Source of the DNA: Halichondria panicea
Lineage: Eukaryota > Porifera > Demospongiae > Suberitida > Halichondriidae
NCBI RefSeq assembly: GCF_963675165.1
Contig: NC_087384.1
Coordinates: forward strand, 3,618,501-3,682,500
DNA length: 64,000 bases
Direction of reading: 5' to 3'
Part shown: positions 12,623-23,101 of the stretch, in pieces
Position numbering within the stretch: the stretch's first letter is position 1
Layout: every line of letters starts with the position of its first letter
Program-made: the position numbers and the translations under genes
The notes under the pieces: model-generated
Seen by the model: the letters and a program-made list of their open reading frames with translations, nothing else
What the model was told of the DNA's origin: nothing
The model's database searches: none

Positions 12623-15570
12623 CTACTTTAAATTGCTTAGACACAGCATCATAGCATCATAGGAAATCACAGTTCCACTGTACCAAACATCAGTGCCATC
12701 AACGGTGAACAGATGTTTGACTCGCCTATACAAAAGTAGTTCGGGGTCTCTCACAAGATCACTGTGTTCAGGTACTCTTGACTGTGCATGTGTTGGTACG
12801 GGAAGAAGCAACTTAGACAGGTTGCTACACAGTTCTTGAACTGTCAAGGGCCGACGATCATGAGAAAATTGGAACAGGTGCTTTTCATTTTGCTGACTGA
12901 GCACTTTCCGGCGAAAGTTGATCTGGGCTTTCACACCTTCTAATTTTGATTTCTTTGTCTTCATCTTACTCAACTGTCATCTTACTCAACTGTAACTGTA
13001 CCTCACTACTGCTGGTCCAAAGGCCATAAGTTTGTATCTTTAGAGTTAGCTCTTCCTTGTCCTTTAGCTCCTTCTCATGTTTCTTTGACAGCTCACGTTC
13101 TCTTTGCAGAAGCAATTCCAACCTTTTTGCTTTGATTTCGTCAGTCCGTTTCCGAAAATTTTGTTTGTGGACTTTGGAGAGTTTACGAGCAGCACTCTTC
13201 TGTCTGAGCCAAGCAGATGTCTTGTTCTGGGAGAATAAGATCATAGACTCCAGTGCAATGTAAGTAGCGTTTGGTTTTTGACCCATGAACCTGTCGAGAA
13301 GGGCAAAATCCCGCTCTGGCATTACATTACTCAAAGGTACTGATGATAATGACAGGATCTGATACAGCATGGAATTCACCTCCAGGTAAGTGGTCAGGCA
13401 TTAGTCGTTCCATTGTTAGGGCAAAGCTCTTAAATAACAATTGAAGCAACTCCTGAACTAGTGCATCATTCTCTGTCTCAGCGTACAATGCATCCATCAC
13501 TTCGTCCTGAAACGATGTGGTCTCTGGGAACAAAATGGCTTCGTTGTCTAAAACACACTGAGCGTCGTCACTCCACTTTTGCATCCTGTCTCTCATCTTG
13601 GTATAGACTTCACCCATTTTCAGGATTGACAATGTAGAGGTCTGCAAGTAGCGCCAAAAAGGACCACTAACCAACTTGTCAATTATTCCCAAAGCTTTGC
13701 ACCCTGCGATATGAAGTGGTGACTTGAGGTCTTTCAGAACAGCTTGCAGGAGTAGGTTGAGATTTGCCCCATGGTATTTCAACAAATATTCTGTCATGTG
13801 TGACTTCAAGAAGAACACTCCTGCAGCATCATAGAATAGAATGTTAAACCTATTGCCAATAAAGGAAGCTAGTGGTAGCCTTGCTATTCCATTCTGTCGT
13901 AAGAAGGTTCTGAAATGAGTGGAGCAACCAGACTGTTCAGACCCGCGGTGGTGGAATGCTTTGCATGCTGTCCGTATGAGCCTTTGTGTTCCTGAGCTCC
14001 TCGAATTTGGGGTGCTTTCTTCCTCACTGTTTGCAGCCTCCCATACCTTTAGTGTCTCTTCTGCTGAGTCTGCTAAGGCGATCAGAAAATGTAACCCACA
14101 AAAAAAGTTATTCATCCGGGTAAGTTGTTCTTGTTCCCCACTAGTCATATCGTCCCAATTGTCCACAATGTCAGGTAGGATACTAGCTCGGTAATCAGAT
14201 AACAGAGTAGAGAAGAGCTTTTCGGCAGCATGTCGATCAGACATGGTGTTCTTCAACTTATATACTATCTTTGATGACACGCTCGACTGCCCAATTTCCT
14301 GTCTCACAACATCTAAGTCATCAAGAATCTCTCGGAAAGTATCCAATGTTGTCTGTGCTGACCCTGAAAACACGTGTCGCAGCCCTAGAGTGTATGTTTC
14401 TTCTGAAGTGGCCAGATCAAATGTGGAAAAATGGTGGCCATGCTTGGTCGTACCATCAGTTTGTAGTGTGTAGTGCTCACCATCTTCAGAGCCCAGTTGT
14501 TCACCTAGTTGTGCTTGAGCGACTGTCAAGCACTCGAGCATCATCTGGCAGACTGCAGTTCTTTTGGGTAGACGGTCAGCTTTCTTGTGCACTAGATTTG
14601 TCAGTACACTCTCAATCACTGACCGGACATTGTTGACACCAACATTAAGCGAAAGCAATTCATAACAACAAGCACGGACATCATTGGTGTATTTCCCCCC
14701 TTCGAATGTGACAATATTGTCTGACATCACTTCATCAACTTTGTCCTTTAGTTCAGCATTGTCATATTCAAGCTTCCTGACTTCTTCTACAAGTAGATTC
14801 TGTTTCTGTCCGTACTCTCGTTCTAGTTCATCCAGTTCCTCACAGTTTTCACCTCCACTGATTTCTGAGAACTTTGATTTCCAATAGGAAGCCCGGTGTC
14901 TCAGTCGATCAACCTTTGCCTTGAGTGAAGTCACTTGTTTGGCACTCTTAGTGGCCTGTTTCTGGAGCATGTCTATAGCTTTCTTGTCTTTCTTGAGTTC
15001 TTGGGCCTGATCCTTAATAGTATCATCTCTCCTTTTAGTTCGCTTTTGTCCATTCCTTCAAGCAGCGTACATTTTCTGTCTTGATTGTTTTACAACATTC
15101 TTCATTTCTGCACATGATGAGCAACTACTGCCCTCACCACCAGTATCAGTGGAAACAACAACTTTGCCTTGTGAAACAAAGACCCGAGGTAAGGAGTATA
15201 AGTGAGCCTTAAACTCAGCAATCATGGTGACCTTGTCACTGGAGGATGGCATTTTCTTTAGGTTCATAAACTTTGCAGACAAGCGAAGCACACTTTGCCG
15301 AATCGATTTGATGGTAGGAAATTCTTCTTGCTCGCGTTTGGCTGAAAACAAGGATGACATCCAACACCACAGCACATAGAAAGTGCAGGGCGAATTTCTG
15401 TTCATGAAGTTATACAGCTCCAAAACAAACTGGTTTGTTATATGTGATGCAGGCACATTGAGAGCTTCAATATCTGATCCTTGGTCAGAATCATCTGCTA
15501 CTGCCAAGAGACGCTCAGACGTTAGCCCCACAGACGTCAGGGTGGGGTACAGATCCTTGAAATCAGACAT
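12623..15570 (-). pseudogene. Near-intact transposase of the 5.15 kb transposon
   Basis: One protein of roughly 970-980 residues is readable on the minus strand with three breaks. The frame runs from ATG 15570 to 13327 and is interrupted by a single in-frame TGA at 15060-15058. A one-step frame change follows within 13327-13379. A perfect 16 bp tandem duplication at 12962-12993 shifts the frame again; reading on then reaches a stop at 12623. The N-terminal 200 residues are helical and Ser-rich, followed by a coiled coil (LKAKVDRLRHRASYWKSKF). Candidate catalytic features are TDGTTKHGHHFSTFD, TMSDRHAAEKLF and NNFFCGLHFLIALADSAEE, which would supply two acidic residues and a CxxH motif. ERDFALLDRFMGQKPNAT then AWLRQKSAARKLSK and a basic helix form the tail. 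I recall similar proteins from sponges and cnidarians without a named superfamily. Confidence 0.75.
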
Positions 15571-16500
15571 TGGTGCCTATATAAACAAATAGTCACATGT
15601 AAACAGACCTTTAATTGTGTAGCTGTATATACAGTGTACATTCCCAGAATGACTTAAGCATAACAGGCTATGTGTATACATGTACCTAATGATGGTTTAA
15701 CTATGTACAATTTTGCACACAGAATAAATCCAGTGTCATATAAAAACCTAGTGAAAACATTCACCAAGGGGAAAAAATCAAGCTTACCTTGTTGATCAGC
15801 ACCCTTGATAATTTTAATTTAAACAACACTTGAGTCGTCTATATACAGTCTTGTGCCACAGGTACAGACCTTAGACATCGGACATTAGTGCCTATATAAC
15901 AAATAGTCACTATGTAAACAGAACTTTTATTGTCTAGCGTCAAACATGTACACTCCCAGAATGACATAAGCATAACACTGTCAGGCTACATGTATGTTTA
16001 ACTACATGCATGTAAAAAGGATGAGTACCAAAATTTACCAGAATATCTCCAGTATCATATACCCACCGAGGGAAAAAAATCAAGTTTACCTCGTTAATCA
16101 CCACCTTTGATAAGCTCAGAAAGCGTTTTGAGGTATTTAAACTACACTTGAGTCTTCTACAGTTATGTGGGACGGGTGCAGATCCTTGATATCGGAAATT
16201 AGAACCTATCTAAACAAATAGTCACTATGTAAACAGACCTTTTATTGTCTAGCGTCAAATATGTACACTCCCAGAATGATTTAGGCATGCCAGGCTATGT
16301 ATCTAATGATGGTTTAATTATGTATATGTGTTTCTTTCAGAAAGATAGAGTACCATTCTTTTGCATTCAGAATATCTCCACAGTTTCATATAAACATCAG
16401 GTAAAAGCGTTCACTAAGGGAAGAAACAAAGCTTACCTCGTTAATCAGCACCTTTGATAACCCCAGAAAGCGTTTTGAGGTCCTTCAACAACACTTTAAG
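15571..16500 (-). promoter_or_regulatory. Triplicated 5' region of the transposase gene, each unit with a splice donor
   Basis: Three diverged tandem units of about 300 bp start near 15571, 15885 and 16195. Each carries AAACAAATAGTCAC, then ATGTAAACAGA and CTCCCAGAATGA, and ends with a minus-strand donor-like GTAAGCTTG or GTAAACTTG (near 15785, 16085 and 16432). The unit next to the gene also shows an acceptor (TATATAG) just before GCACCAATG at the start codon. This suggests repeated upstream exon/promoter units feeding one coding exon. Repeated subterminal arrays can also be transposase-binding sites. Confidence 0.55.
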
Positions 16501-16622
16501 TCCTCTACAACTTTGTGCCACGAACTGTGTTCTAATTATGCGGATAAAAATATTTCGAAAAAATTTCACTTCCGGAATGCCTAATCTTATCAGTGCCTGA
16601 CCCAGGCCTTAACTGCGCAGAG

Positions 16623-17235
16623 TAGCTCTATAACACTCCAATACTTTTGAGCGAAATGGTGAGAGAACACTCGTTTATTAAGCTTCCCTCTACACTTTTC
16701 GTGGTATGTGGAGCAATAGGTGATGAGTTACATGCGACTGTTGATTTGAATCAACCTCTTGAAGTGAGGCTTCGGTGTTCTGTTGTTTTGTCTCCATTCT
16801 GTTATTCCTGTCATTCTGTTATTCCTGGTTGCCCAGAAACCCCTGCTGAGAAAATTGGGCAGGGCTCCCCAATGAAGCAGCCCTGCCCATCTTTTCATGT
16901 CAATCATCAGAGATAGCACCGTGAATCGTTTCACTTTGGCTAGCTTTGTCTCAGCTAGAGCTAGCTAGCTACCTCAAACAAAGAAGACCAAGACTTAAGT
17001 TCTAGTATCAATCCTGCATGCTCCAGTATTCTCAGACTCAGCTCTAAGCACAACTTTATTCGATATTCAGGAAGGACAAGTTTAGAACAATCTCAGCCAC
17101 ATGAAACCTCTCAGGTAAATGATGGTGCTCAGCTAGACTAGATTGACACCTGCCTTTTAGAATGTCTATAGCTAGCTAGCTACATGTAAAAAAAGTCATT
17201 ACGAACAATAAGCAGTAGGTGTGCCCCAATCAATA
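16623..17235. other. No supported gene
   Basis: An open plus-strand frame at 16647-16916 (89 residues) starts 25 bases after the transposon end. It contains a direct microduplication (tgttattcctg) and has no recognisable feature, so I do not call it. The remainder is AT-rich. Confidence 0.5.
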
Positions 17236-17239
17236 GGGT

Positions 17240-18140
17240 GTGGCACAGGAAGTGGGCATGGTCAAAATTTCGCGGCGCTATTGCATTTTTCAAAGGAAAG
17301 CCCTGTGTCAAAAGTCTGGCTATGCCCCTGGGCTGCATGCAAACTATTACCAACTTATTCACGGAATAAGGCTGTCAAGTCGAGTGTTCCAGCGACTTTT
17401 CTGCTCTCTCCTGCGCCCCGGACTTGAGGCATTGCAGTATCTGTACGAAGGGAGCGATGTGTTTCTGTGGGTACATACTGAAGTCTCTGCTTCAAAACGC
17501 TGCCTTTCATGTTTGATGGCAGGATGATGTCCCCACTGAAACATAGTGTTGTACTTGTGATTTCTCCTCTGGTTTCTCTGGTTTCTCTAATGGTCAACCA
17601 AGTCACGCAACTTCGCAGTATTCACTCTGGCAACAGTAAGTTGACAGCAAGCTTCAGGCAGTATCGCCTACTCTACAGCTCTCCGCGATCAGTTTGATGA
17701 AGCCTCTTCTGTGTGACTGTCTGGCGATAATAATCATAAACTATTAATTGAAACTGCAGGAGTCAATACTCGTCTCTCTGAACTAAGAGCATTCACTCCT
17801 TCTGGTATTCCGGTGTTGCTACAGCGACAGTGATAGATGGGTGTTGAGAGAATATCTGAAGATGTAGCCATCTCAGCAAAACGTGTAATTGTATACCTTG
17901 TACGTCCATTTCTTGTACACTTTAGGAGATCACCCGTACCATTCTAGGACACAGGTAGCATGGGCAAAGTTGATGGTACTGTTCGCGTGGTGTTGCAGTT
18001 TGCAACTGGGTATGGGTTTGTTGGTTTGTATGCCACGATTCACTATGGAGCACCACGATCACTGGAGGATTATTTCCAAGAGAGCGGACGTGCAGGCCGA
18101 AACTGTACATCTACAAGAGTCACTTGCTGTGAGAGGATGG
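17240..18140 (+). pseudogene. RecQ-like DNA helicase remnant
   Basis: Ordered pieces of a RecQ-type 3'-5' DNA helicase occur on the plus strand. EALQYLYEGSDVFLWVHTE (17428-17484) is the segment before motif I. A degenerate motif I is followed by FMFDGRMMSPLKHSVVLVIS and PLVSL...MVNQVTQLRS (17505-17620; motif Ia). RLSELRAFTPSGIPVL (17775-17825) follows, and finally GFVGLYATIHYGAPRSLEDY with FQESGRAGR (18010-18105; motifs V-VI with the arginine finger region). The Walker A lysine context and the DEAH box are lost, and frames change at short duplications (tttctctgg near 17571-17590). It is inactive. A matching RecQ piece on the opposite strand lies at 22.3-22.6 kb. Confidence 0.75.
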
Positions 18141-18612
18141 GCGTACCTGTCGAAGGTATATGCTGCTCCAGTACTTTAACAAAAGTTTGGTTAGTGTGGC
18201 GTGTAACTGTCGTCTAATTGAACTTTCATATAACATAAAACATAAGTGAGTCCGTGTGCCTGCCTGAAGGATGCCATCGCCTTCACTCTATCCTTCACTC
18301 ACTCTATCCACGCCTAACAGTGGAAAGGTTCGATTTTCAGTACTTTTTCAGCTACTTTTCATTGATCCCACTGTTAGGCATATAGCTTTGAACTATTGTC
18401 ACTTCCGGATTTTTTTTCAATATTTTTTCTCCTTATAATTGAAGCCATAAGTGGCACACAATTACTAATCAGTTGTCGCCAACAGATTCTACTTTTCATA
18501 CGGTTGATTTTTTACATAGTTTCTGTCAAAAATGTACCACTATAGTCGCATTTTATAGGTCTCAAATCCATATTTGTGACAGTGCCAATGAAAACGGACC
18601 AATTTAAAAAAC

Positions 18613-18912
18613 ATGGTTTTTTCACAGGTGCTAACTTCAACCCTTCCTCTACCTACCTGTAAAAATGTGGGTCTCTACGAAGCTTTAAACAGGTTAAGCG
18701 CGGACGTTGAAGAAACTCACCGAACATTCATTTTTTACAATGAAATTTACTGTCTACGTGAGGGGAAATTCCCTGGGAATTTCCCTATTATTGTTAATTA
18801 TTTTGAAATAAAAGATGACAACTTACTAAACTTACTATTTCATCAGCCCAGTACTTACAATCATCAAGAGGAGCCAGGTATAATGCATAATTTAGCAACA
18901 GAAATAGATTAG
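18613..18912 (+). CDS. Hypothetical 99-residue reading frame
   Basis: ATG 18613 to a stop at 18912. The product is acidic and low in repeats (includes LYEALNRLSADVEETHRTFI, then GKFPGNFPIIVNYFEIKDDN). Unlike most short frames here it is not a repeat shadow, but I recognise no domain, splice partner or start context. It could be one exon of an uncharacterised gene or chance. Confidence 0.2.
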   Translation: MVFSQVLTSTLPLPTCKNVGLYEALNRLSADVEETHRTFIFYNEIYCLREGKFPGNFPIIVNYFEIKDDNLLNLLFHQPSTYNHQEEPGIMHNLATEID

Positions 18913-19015
18913 CTAGCTAGCTTGGCGTAGATCCACTCTTGTTTCTTTAGATGTACGTATCCCGTATCCCGTGCCACTTGTCCTCATAACAACCTCTCAT
19001 AACAACCTACAGATA

Positions 19016-19420
19016 CAGGGGCGGATCCAGGGGTGATTTTGAGGGGCTGAAGCCCCCCCCCTTTCGAAAAAACTACCATGTGTTGTAGTCTGACTCTACA
19101 ACAATTTTACCACCAATTATGCATCTGTCTGTAGACTCACTTGAAATCACTTGAGAGATGCTAGACAACAGCTACTAGGAGTATAAAGGATCTAGGGTAG
19201 CTAGCTGGACGTACCTAGCTAGCTAGCTAGCTGTATGTACGTACCTACATCTGATCAGTACAGTATCACCATAGTAAGTGCAGAGGTCAACGTCATTAAT
19301 ATGAAAGTTCAAAGGTCAAATCTTGCAAAAAAAACCGTCTCCGGCGAGGCCGCCTTCGTACGGGGCTTTGTCGCCTCTTTCTAGCTAGCCCCCCCTTTGT
19401 TTTTCCTGGATCCGCCCCTG
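19016..19420. mobile_element. MITE with CAGGGGCGGATCCAGG ends and 5 bp target duplication
   Basis: Left end CAGGGGCGGATCCAG (19016-19030) is matched by its inverse CTGGATCCGCCCCTG (19406-19420). AGATA flanks both ends (19011-19015 and 19421-19425). C and G runs lie just inside the ends. There is no coding capacity; it is a non-autonomous element. This terminal sequence type is widespread in invertebrates. Confidence 0.85.
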
Positions 19421-19560
19421 AGATAAGTAGTAAGTTAAGATAGCGTTTCCTCCGACACTAACCACCACCACCACCTGGGGGAACCATCAATATAAATGTT
19501 ATCAGACAGTTTCCTGGGCCCTATGATGTGATCACCCATCCCATCAGCTCAGGTATATTA

Positions 19561-19995
19561 AGGACTGGGACCTTCAATTAGCTAAAACGCAGCCACGCCC
19601 ACGATTTTGTGCAGCTATTTATCTTTTTTAGTTCTAAAAACGGTGTTTCCTTTTAGCTTTTAATTCTTAGTATAGCAGGTAGTTCAAAGGCTTAAGCACC
19701 GCTGGGAGAGAGCCAGAGCCACTTCTTTGGCCAAAGGTGAGATTTTGCACAAAACTTAGTCTTACAGCTGACAATAAGTGACATTTTTATTTTTATAGGC
19801 AAATAGAAATGATGCTCCCTCCCAGCTGCTTAAGCCTTTGAACTACCTACAATTACTACCTACAATTAAGAGCTAAAAGGAAGGTTTAGAACACCGTTTT
19901 TTTAGAACTAAAAAAGACAAGTAGCTATCCAGAATTGTTCGTGGGCGTGGCTGCGTTTTAGCTGATTCAGCAATAATTGAAGGTCCCAGTCCCTG
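19561..19995. mobile_element. Foldback element with inverted arms of about 160 bp
   Basis: The left arm (19561-19720: AGGACTGGGACCTTCAATTA, AACGCAGCCACGCCCACGA, GTTCAAAGGCTTAAGC) is the imperfect inverse of the right arm (about 19830-19995). A short spacer lies between. The RNA or single strand would form a long hairpin. No coding frame is present. Confidence 0.85.
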
Positions 19996-20189
19996 AGAGT
20001 GATAACCAGTGTACTAAATTAAATTAAAGGAGGAAAGCTTCTTATAAGGCAAGTTGGATCAAGCCTTAAATCGATAGGGACAAATACTAAGTGAAAGACT
20101 ACCTATAATATATCAGCTGTATGAAGGACAGACACTTTCTGTAGGCTCCATACAAGTGAGGGATCTTTTATAAGACTGGCTTAATCTGT

Positions 20190-22290
20190 TTTGAGATACA
20201 CGCCTCAAAACGCATGTGTGGACGTAAAGCGAGGACGTAAAGCGAAGACAGAAAAAAGCATTCTTGGTGTGTGCGCTACCGTAACCAGCTACCGTAACCA
20301 TCATATGAATCTCATTCAACAAACGATTGCAATGATTCTCAACGCCGGACACAGTTCAAAACAGGTACGTAACAACAACTCAAAAGTGAGACTCTAGTTC
20401 AAAATATTATTTGTCTTGTGCAGGTATATACGAGGTTACAGAAGTTGAACCTTTCATTGTCTCGACAGCGTACATTAGCCTACTTGGATGATCGTCCTGT
20501 GCTGGAATGGAAATCTTGTATAGATGTCATCCCCAGGTATATGCCCATAAATGTATCCCTCGTCATTACCCTCGTCATTGTGTTAAAGTCGTCATTATGT
20601 TAAAGAACTTTGTGTGCTCAAGTAGGACTTGGTTTCACAGTGTGTATAATATAGTCTATGCCAACAAAGATATACATGTTTTAATTTATACAGGTTGTCG
20701 ATAATGAGGAATTGGAAAGTCCGTCGCAGAATGCACAGATTCTGTCAAAAGATGAGAATAAAGATCCACCAGTTGACAAAGAACTGTTAAACCTCTCTTC
20801 GCACAGTTCCAGTTTCACTTCTTGTAACACTCCAACGTACTCCGATTTCACTCAATACTCGTCACAATCCCTGTTGATATAGCCTTTTTAGGACCTCCTC
20901 CTAAGCCGTATCCTTCAAGATTCGCCTAGTTTACTAAGCAATGTGTGCATTAAATTTAGATTACGTAAATTAGTTGGAGACAACATCGACAAAGAAGTAC
21001 GACCTCGAGACATGCGTAGCGACTACCAAACAAAATCTTTTCACTACTTTCATACCTACGCTGTTAGGGATCGTGTTGACTGCTGGAGTCAGTGATCAGT
21101 TACCGTTTGTTGAGGTTGGCAAAGTACCCTTAGGCGAGTTGATTCCACTCCTCATGAAAAATTTCTCTGTCTTGATCTGTCGTGCACTCAGAAAGCATGT
21201 ACAAGACGTTTGGGAAGGCCATTGAAAGACACATTCAGCACGAGTACTCCCGCTCAGAAATCAGAAGTTGTAAGTAAAAATATTGGTGTCTGTTTGCATT
21301 CTATACTTTACATATAGGTTCCTATTGGAATTGAGCTAAAATCAAAGCAGAAGTACGAGGACATGGTGCAAATTCTTGGGACCTTGCAGGAGTATGTACC
21401 CAGAACTGAAGAAGTGTCCGTGCCGAGCTTACCAAAACCACTGACTCTTCCATCATAAACTGCTATTCGGTGTGTATGCTGCCTGCATGTGTAAAACTTC
21501 GTGTAATTAGTGTTCACTGTGTGCTGCTAATTATGATGTGCAATAATTCATAGGAGATCAGATGACTGCTGCACGAATTAGAGGTAGCAAAAGGGTAATG
21601 AGCAACTCTGAAACAGACTTAGATCGATTGAAGGCATGCTAAAGTCATATTTCTTGAGGTAAGGCGGTATATACATGTTATATTACTGTTACCACTATTC
21701 AATTTCCCCTGTCATTTTTACTTTGTCATGCAGATAATCTGGAAAAGATTATATTCTACAGCATCTGGTGGTACTTTTTCCAACTTTGTAACCTTGTTAA
21801 TTGAAGAAATATTCGAAAAGACCCACACGCTGATGTCAATGCAAGTGAAGATTTCTTCGTCTCTGTTACTGAAAGCCACGTATTAACCGCTGCAATGACG
21901 TTGCTTGAAATGATGTCAAAACCTTCAGAGAAGTATATACTTCTCTGCTATTTCATCGGAGTTGGATCCCCTGCAGAGACGGCAGTTAATGTTGTTCACT
22001 GCAAATTTGTTAAGCTACATGTTGACCCTCAAAGCACTATAGATGAGAAGGAGAAAGAGAGTTTGTTGATGCCATTAGAGAGGGAGATGGCGAGAGAATA
22101 TTGAGATGCTGGCGTTACTTCCTGCTATTGTTTAGAGAACAAACTATGCTTCTCGCACAAGAAAAGTTCCGCCTTGCAACTGAAGTGGAGCAGGACTATA
22201 AACACACACGGTCGACCTGGTAAACTCCATATGGAGCAGCTAAACAAAGAATTGCAAAGGTGCATTGAATGGATTAGGATTTAGGATCTA
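20190..22290 (+). pseudogene. DUF6589-type conserved protein remnant
   Basis: Plus-strand pieces match in order what I know as DUF6589 proteins of cnidarians and sponges. MNLIQQTIAMILNAGHSSKQ (about 20310-20360, then a donor GTACGT) joins VYTRLQKLNLSLSRQRTLA after an intron ending TGTGCAG at 20423. DNIDKEVRPRDMRSDYQTKS with FHYFHTYAVRDRVD lies at about 20980-21080. A weak match is at 21895-22104 (AAMTLLEMMSKPSEKY), and WSRTINTHGRPGKLHMEQLN at 22185-22245. Function is unknown; the family is linked to transposable DNA by its copy number and context. Several frame changes make it a pseudogene. Confidence 0.6.
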
Positions 22291-22610
22291 AATTTTAAAA
22301 AAGTTTGATGAGGACAATGGTGTGCCCAAACAAGCTGGAGCACCTATTGGCTCAAACATTTCTTTTCTAAGACGGCTCCTAAAAAACAAGTACATGTGCG
22401 ACATACTGTCGTACGTGCGGCAGAATATTATTGTTCGATCTGTGAGATGTCTACACAGTTTAATCTCTTCTACAAGATACGCCAAACCTTCTTCTAAGGT
22501 CCCGGGTTCAGCACGTACAATGTACTTGATGTTTGGCTTATTTGGAGACACCCAGGAACCCAGGAGTTAAACATCATCTGAGAGAACAGCTTTATCCAGC
22601 TTTATCCAGC
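22288..22610 (-). pseudogene. RecQ-like helicase fragment (second RecA-like lobe)
   Basis: The minus strand encodes SPNKPNIKYIVRAEPGTLEE, then LVEEIKLCRHLTDRTIIFCR and TYDSMSHMYLFFRSRL. This matches the start of the second helicase lobe (motif IV, IIFCRTYD) in RecQ-like genes related to the one at 17.2-18.1 kb. It is truncated on both sides and abuts the DUF6589 remnant in opposite orientation. Confidence 0.65.
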
Positions 22611-22960
22611 TGTGTTGGAATGCCGCTCTCATCGTCTAGCTGGACACACTCACAGGGTACGAGATAGAGCAAACCATCAAATCGCTGATCAAGCTCTGCT
22701 ACAATGTGAGACAAAAACTCATTTTACAGGGATAGTACTAGTTGTTGATGGGGGATTGCTTTGCTGCTTGCCGAATAGAAATCCCATGGAGAAGTTTTTC
22801 AGCCTCAGAAAACTGCTTATGGAACTTGTTAGTGATGTCACACCAGTTACGGTCACTACTAGTGCACCTAATGTAAGAGTGTATACTGGGTCCACACGTC
22901 GTCCACGCATCTACGCATCCGCCCCCCAGACCTGACCCGGACCATAGTGTATCTCCCGAG

Positions 22961-23101
22961 ATGCCTGGCGTTATGCAATCGGTAACACAACTATTAGAGG
23001 CTCAGAGAATGATGATGGCTGCTCAAGTACAGGCCATGGCAGTACAGGCCATGGCAGCACAGACTGTTCCCCCACTGAATAAGTTTACAACGCCCCAATA
23101 G
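22961..23101 (+). CDS. Short gag-like N-terminal frame
   Basis: ATG 22961 to TAG 23099-23101, 46 residues: MPGVMQSVTQLLEAQRMMMA, then repeated AVQAMAAQ and TVPPLNKFTTPQ. The Gln/Ala/Met-rich helix followed by PPL.KF resembles the start of Gag in Ty3-like retrotransposons, but there is no capsid, protease or polymerase after it. A perfect duplication (tacaggccatggcag twice, near 23028-23057) lies inside. Confidence 0.3.
   Translation: MPGVMQSVTQLLEAQRMMMAAQVQAMAVQAMAAQTVPPLNKFTTPQ

Larger units (their letters stand above)
11469..16622 (-). mobile_element. Complete 5.15 kb DNA transposon with terminal inverted repeats
   Basis: The ends match as inverted repeats: CTCTGCGCACTTAAGGCC followed by CGGGTC at 11469-11492, and the inverse of CTCTGCGCAGTTAAGGCC followed by TGGGTC at 16599-16622. 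TA lies directly outside both ends (11467-11468 and 16623-16624), consistent with a 2 bp target duplication. The interior holds one long minus-strand transposase gene (12623-15570) with a triplicated 5' region between the gene and the right end. An inverted, internally deleted copy lies at 38829-39531, and a lone end lies at 36563-36592. The superfamily is unresolved. The gene has a D ... D ... CxxH pattern seen in RNase H-like transposases of the hAT/P/Kolobok/Dada group. Confidence 0.85.

Noticed and set aside
13919-14887. Several plus-strand frames within the transposase gene
   Set aside because: They are antisense shadows of the 547-codon minus-strand frame, whose composition and motifs are clearly the coding ones.
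16647-16916. 89-residue frame directly after the transposon end
   Set aside because: It contains a microduplication, shows no recognisable feature, has no splice partner and is no longer than frames expected by chance.
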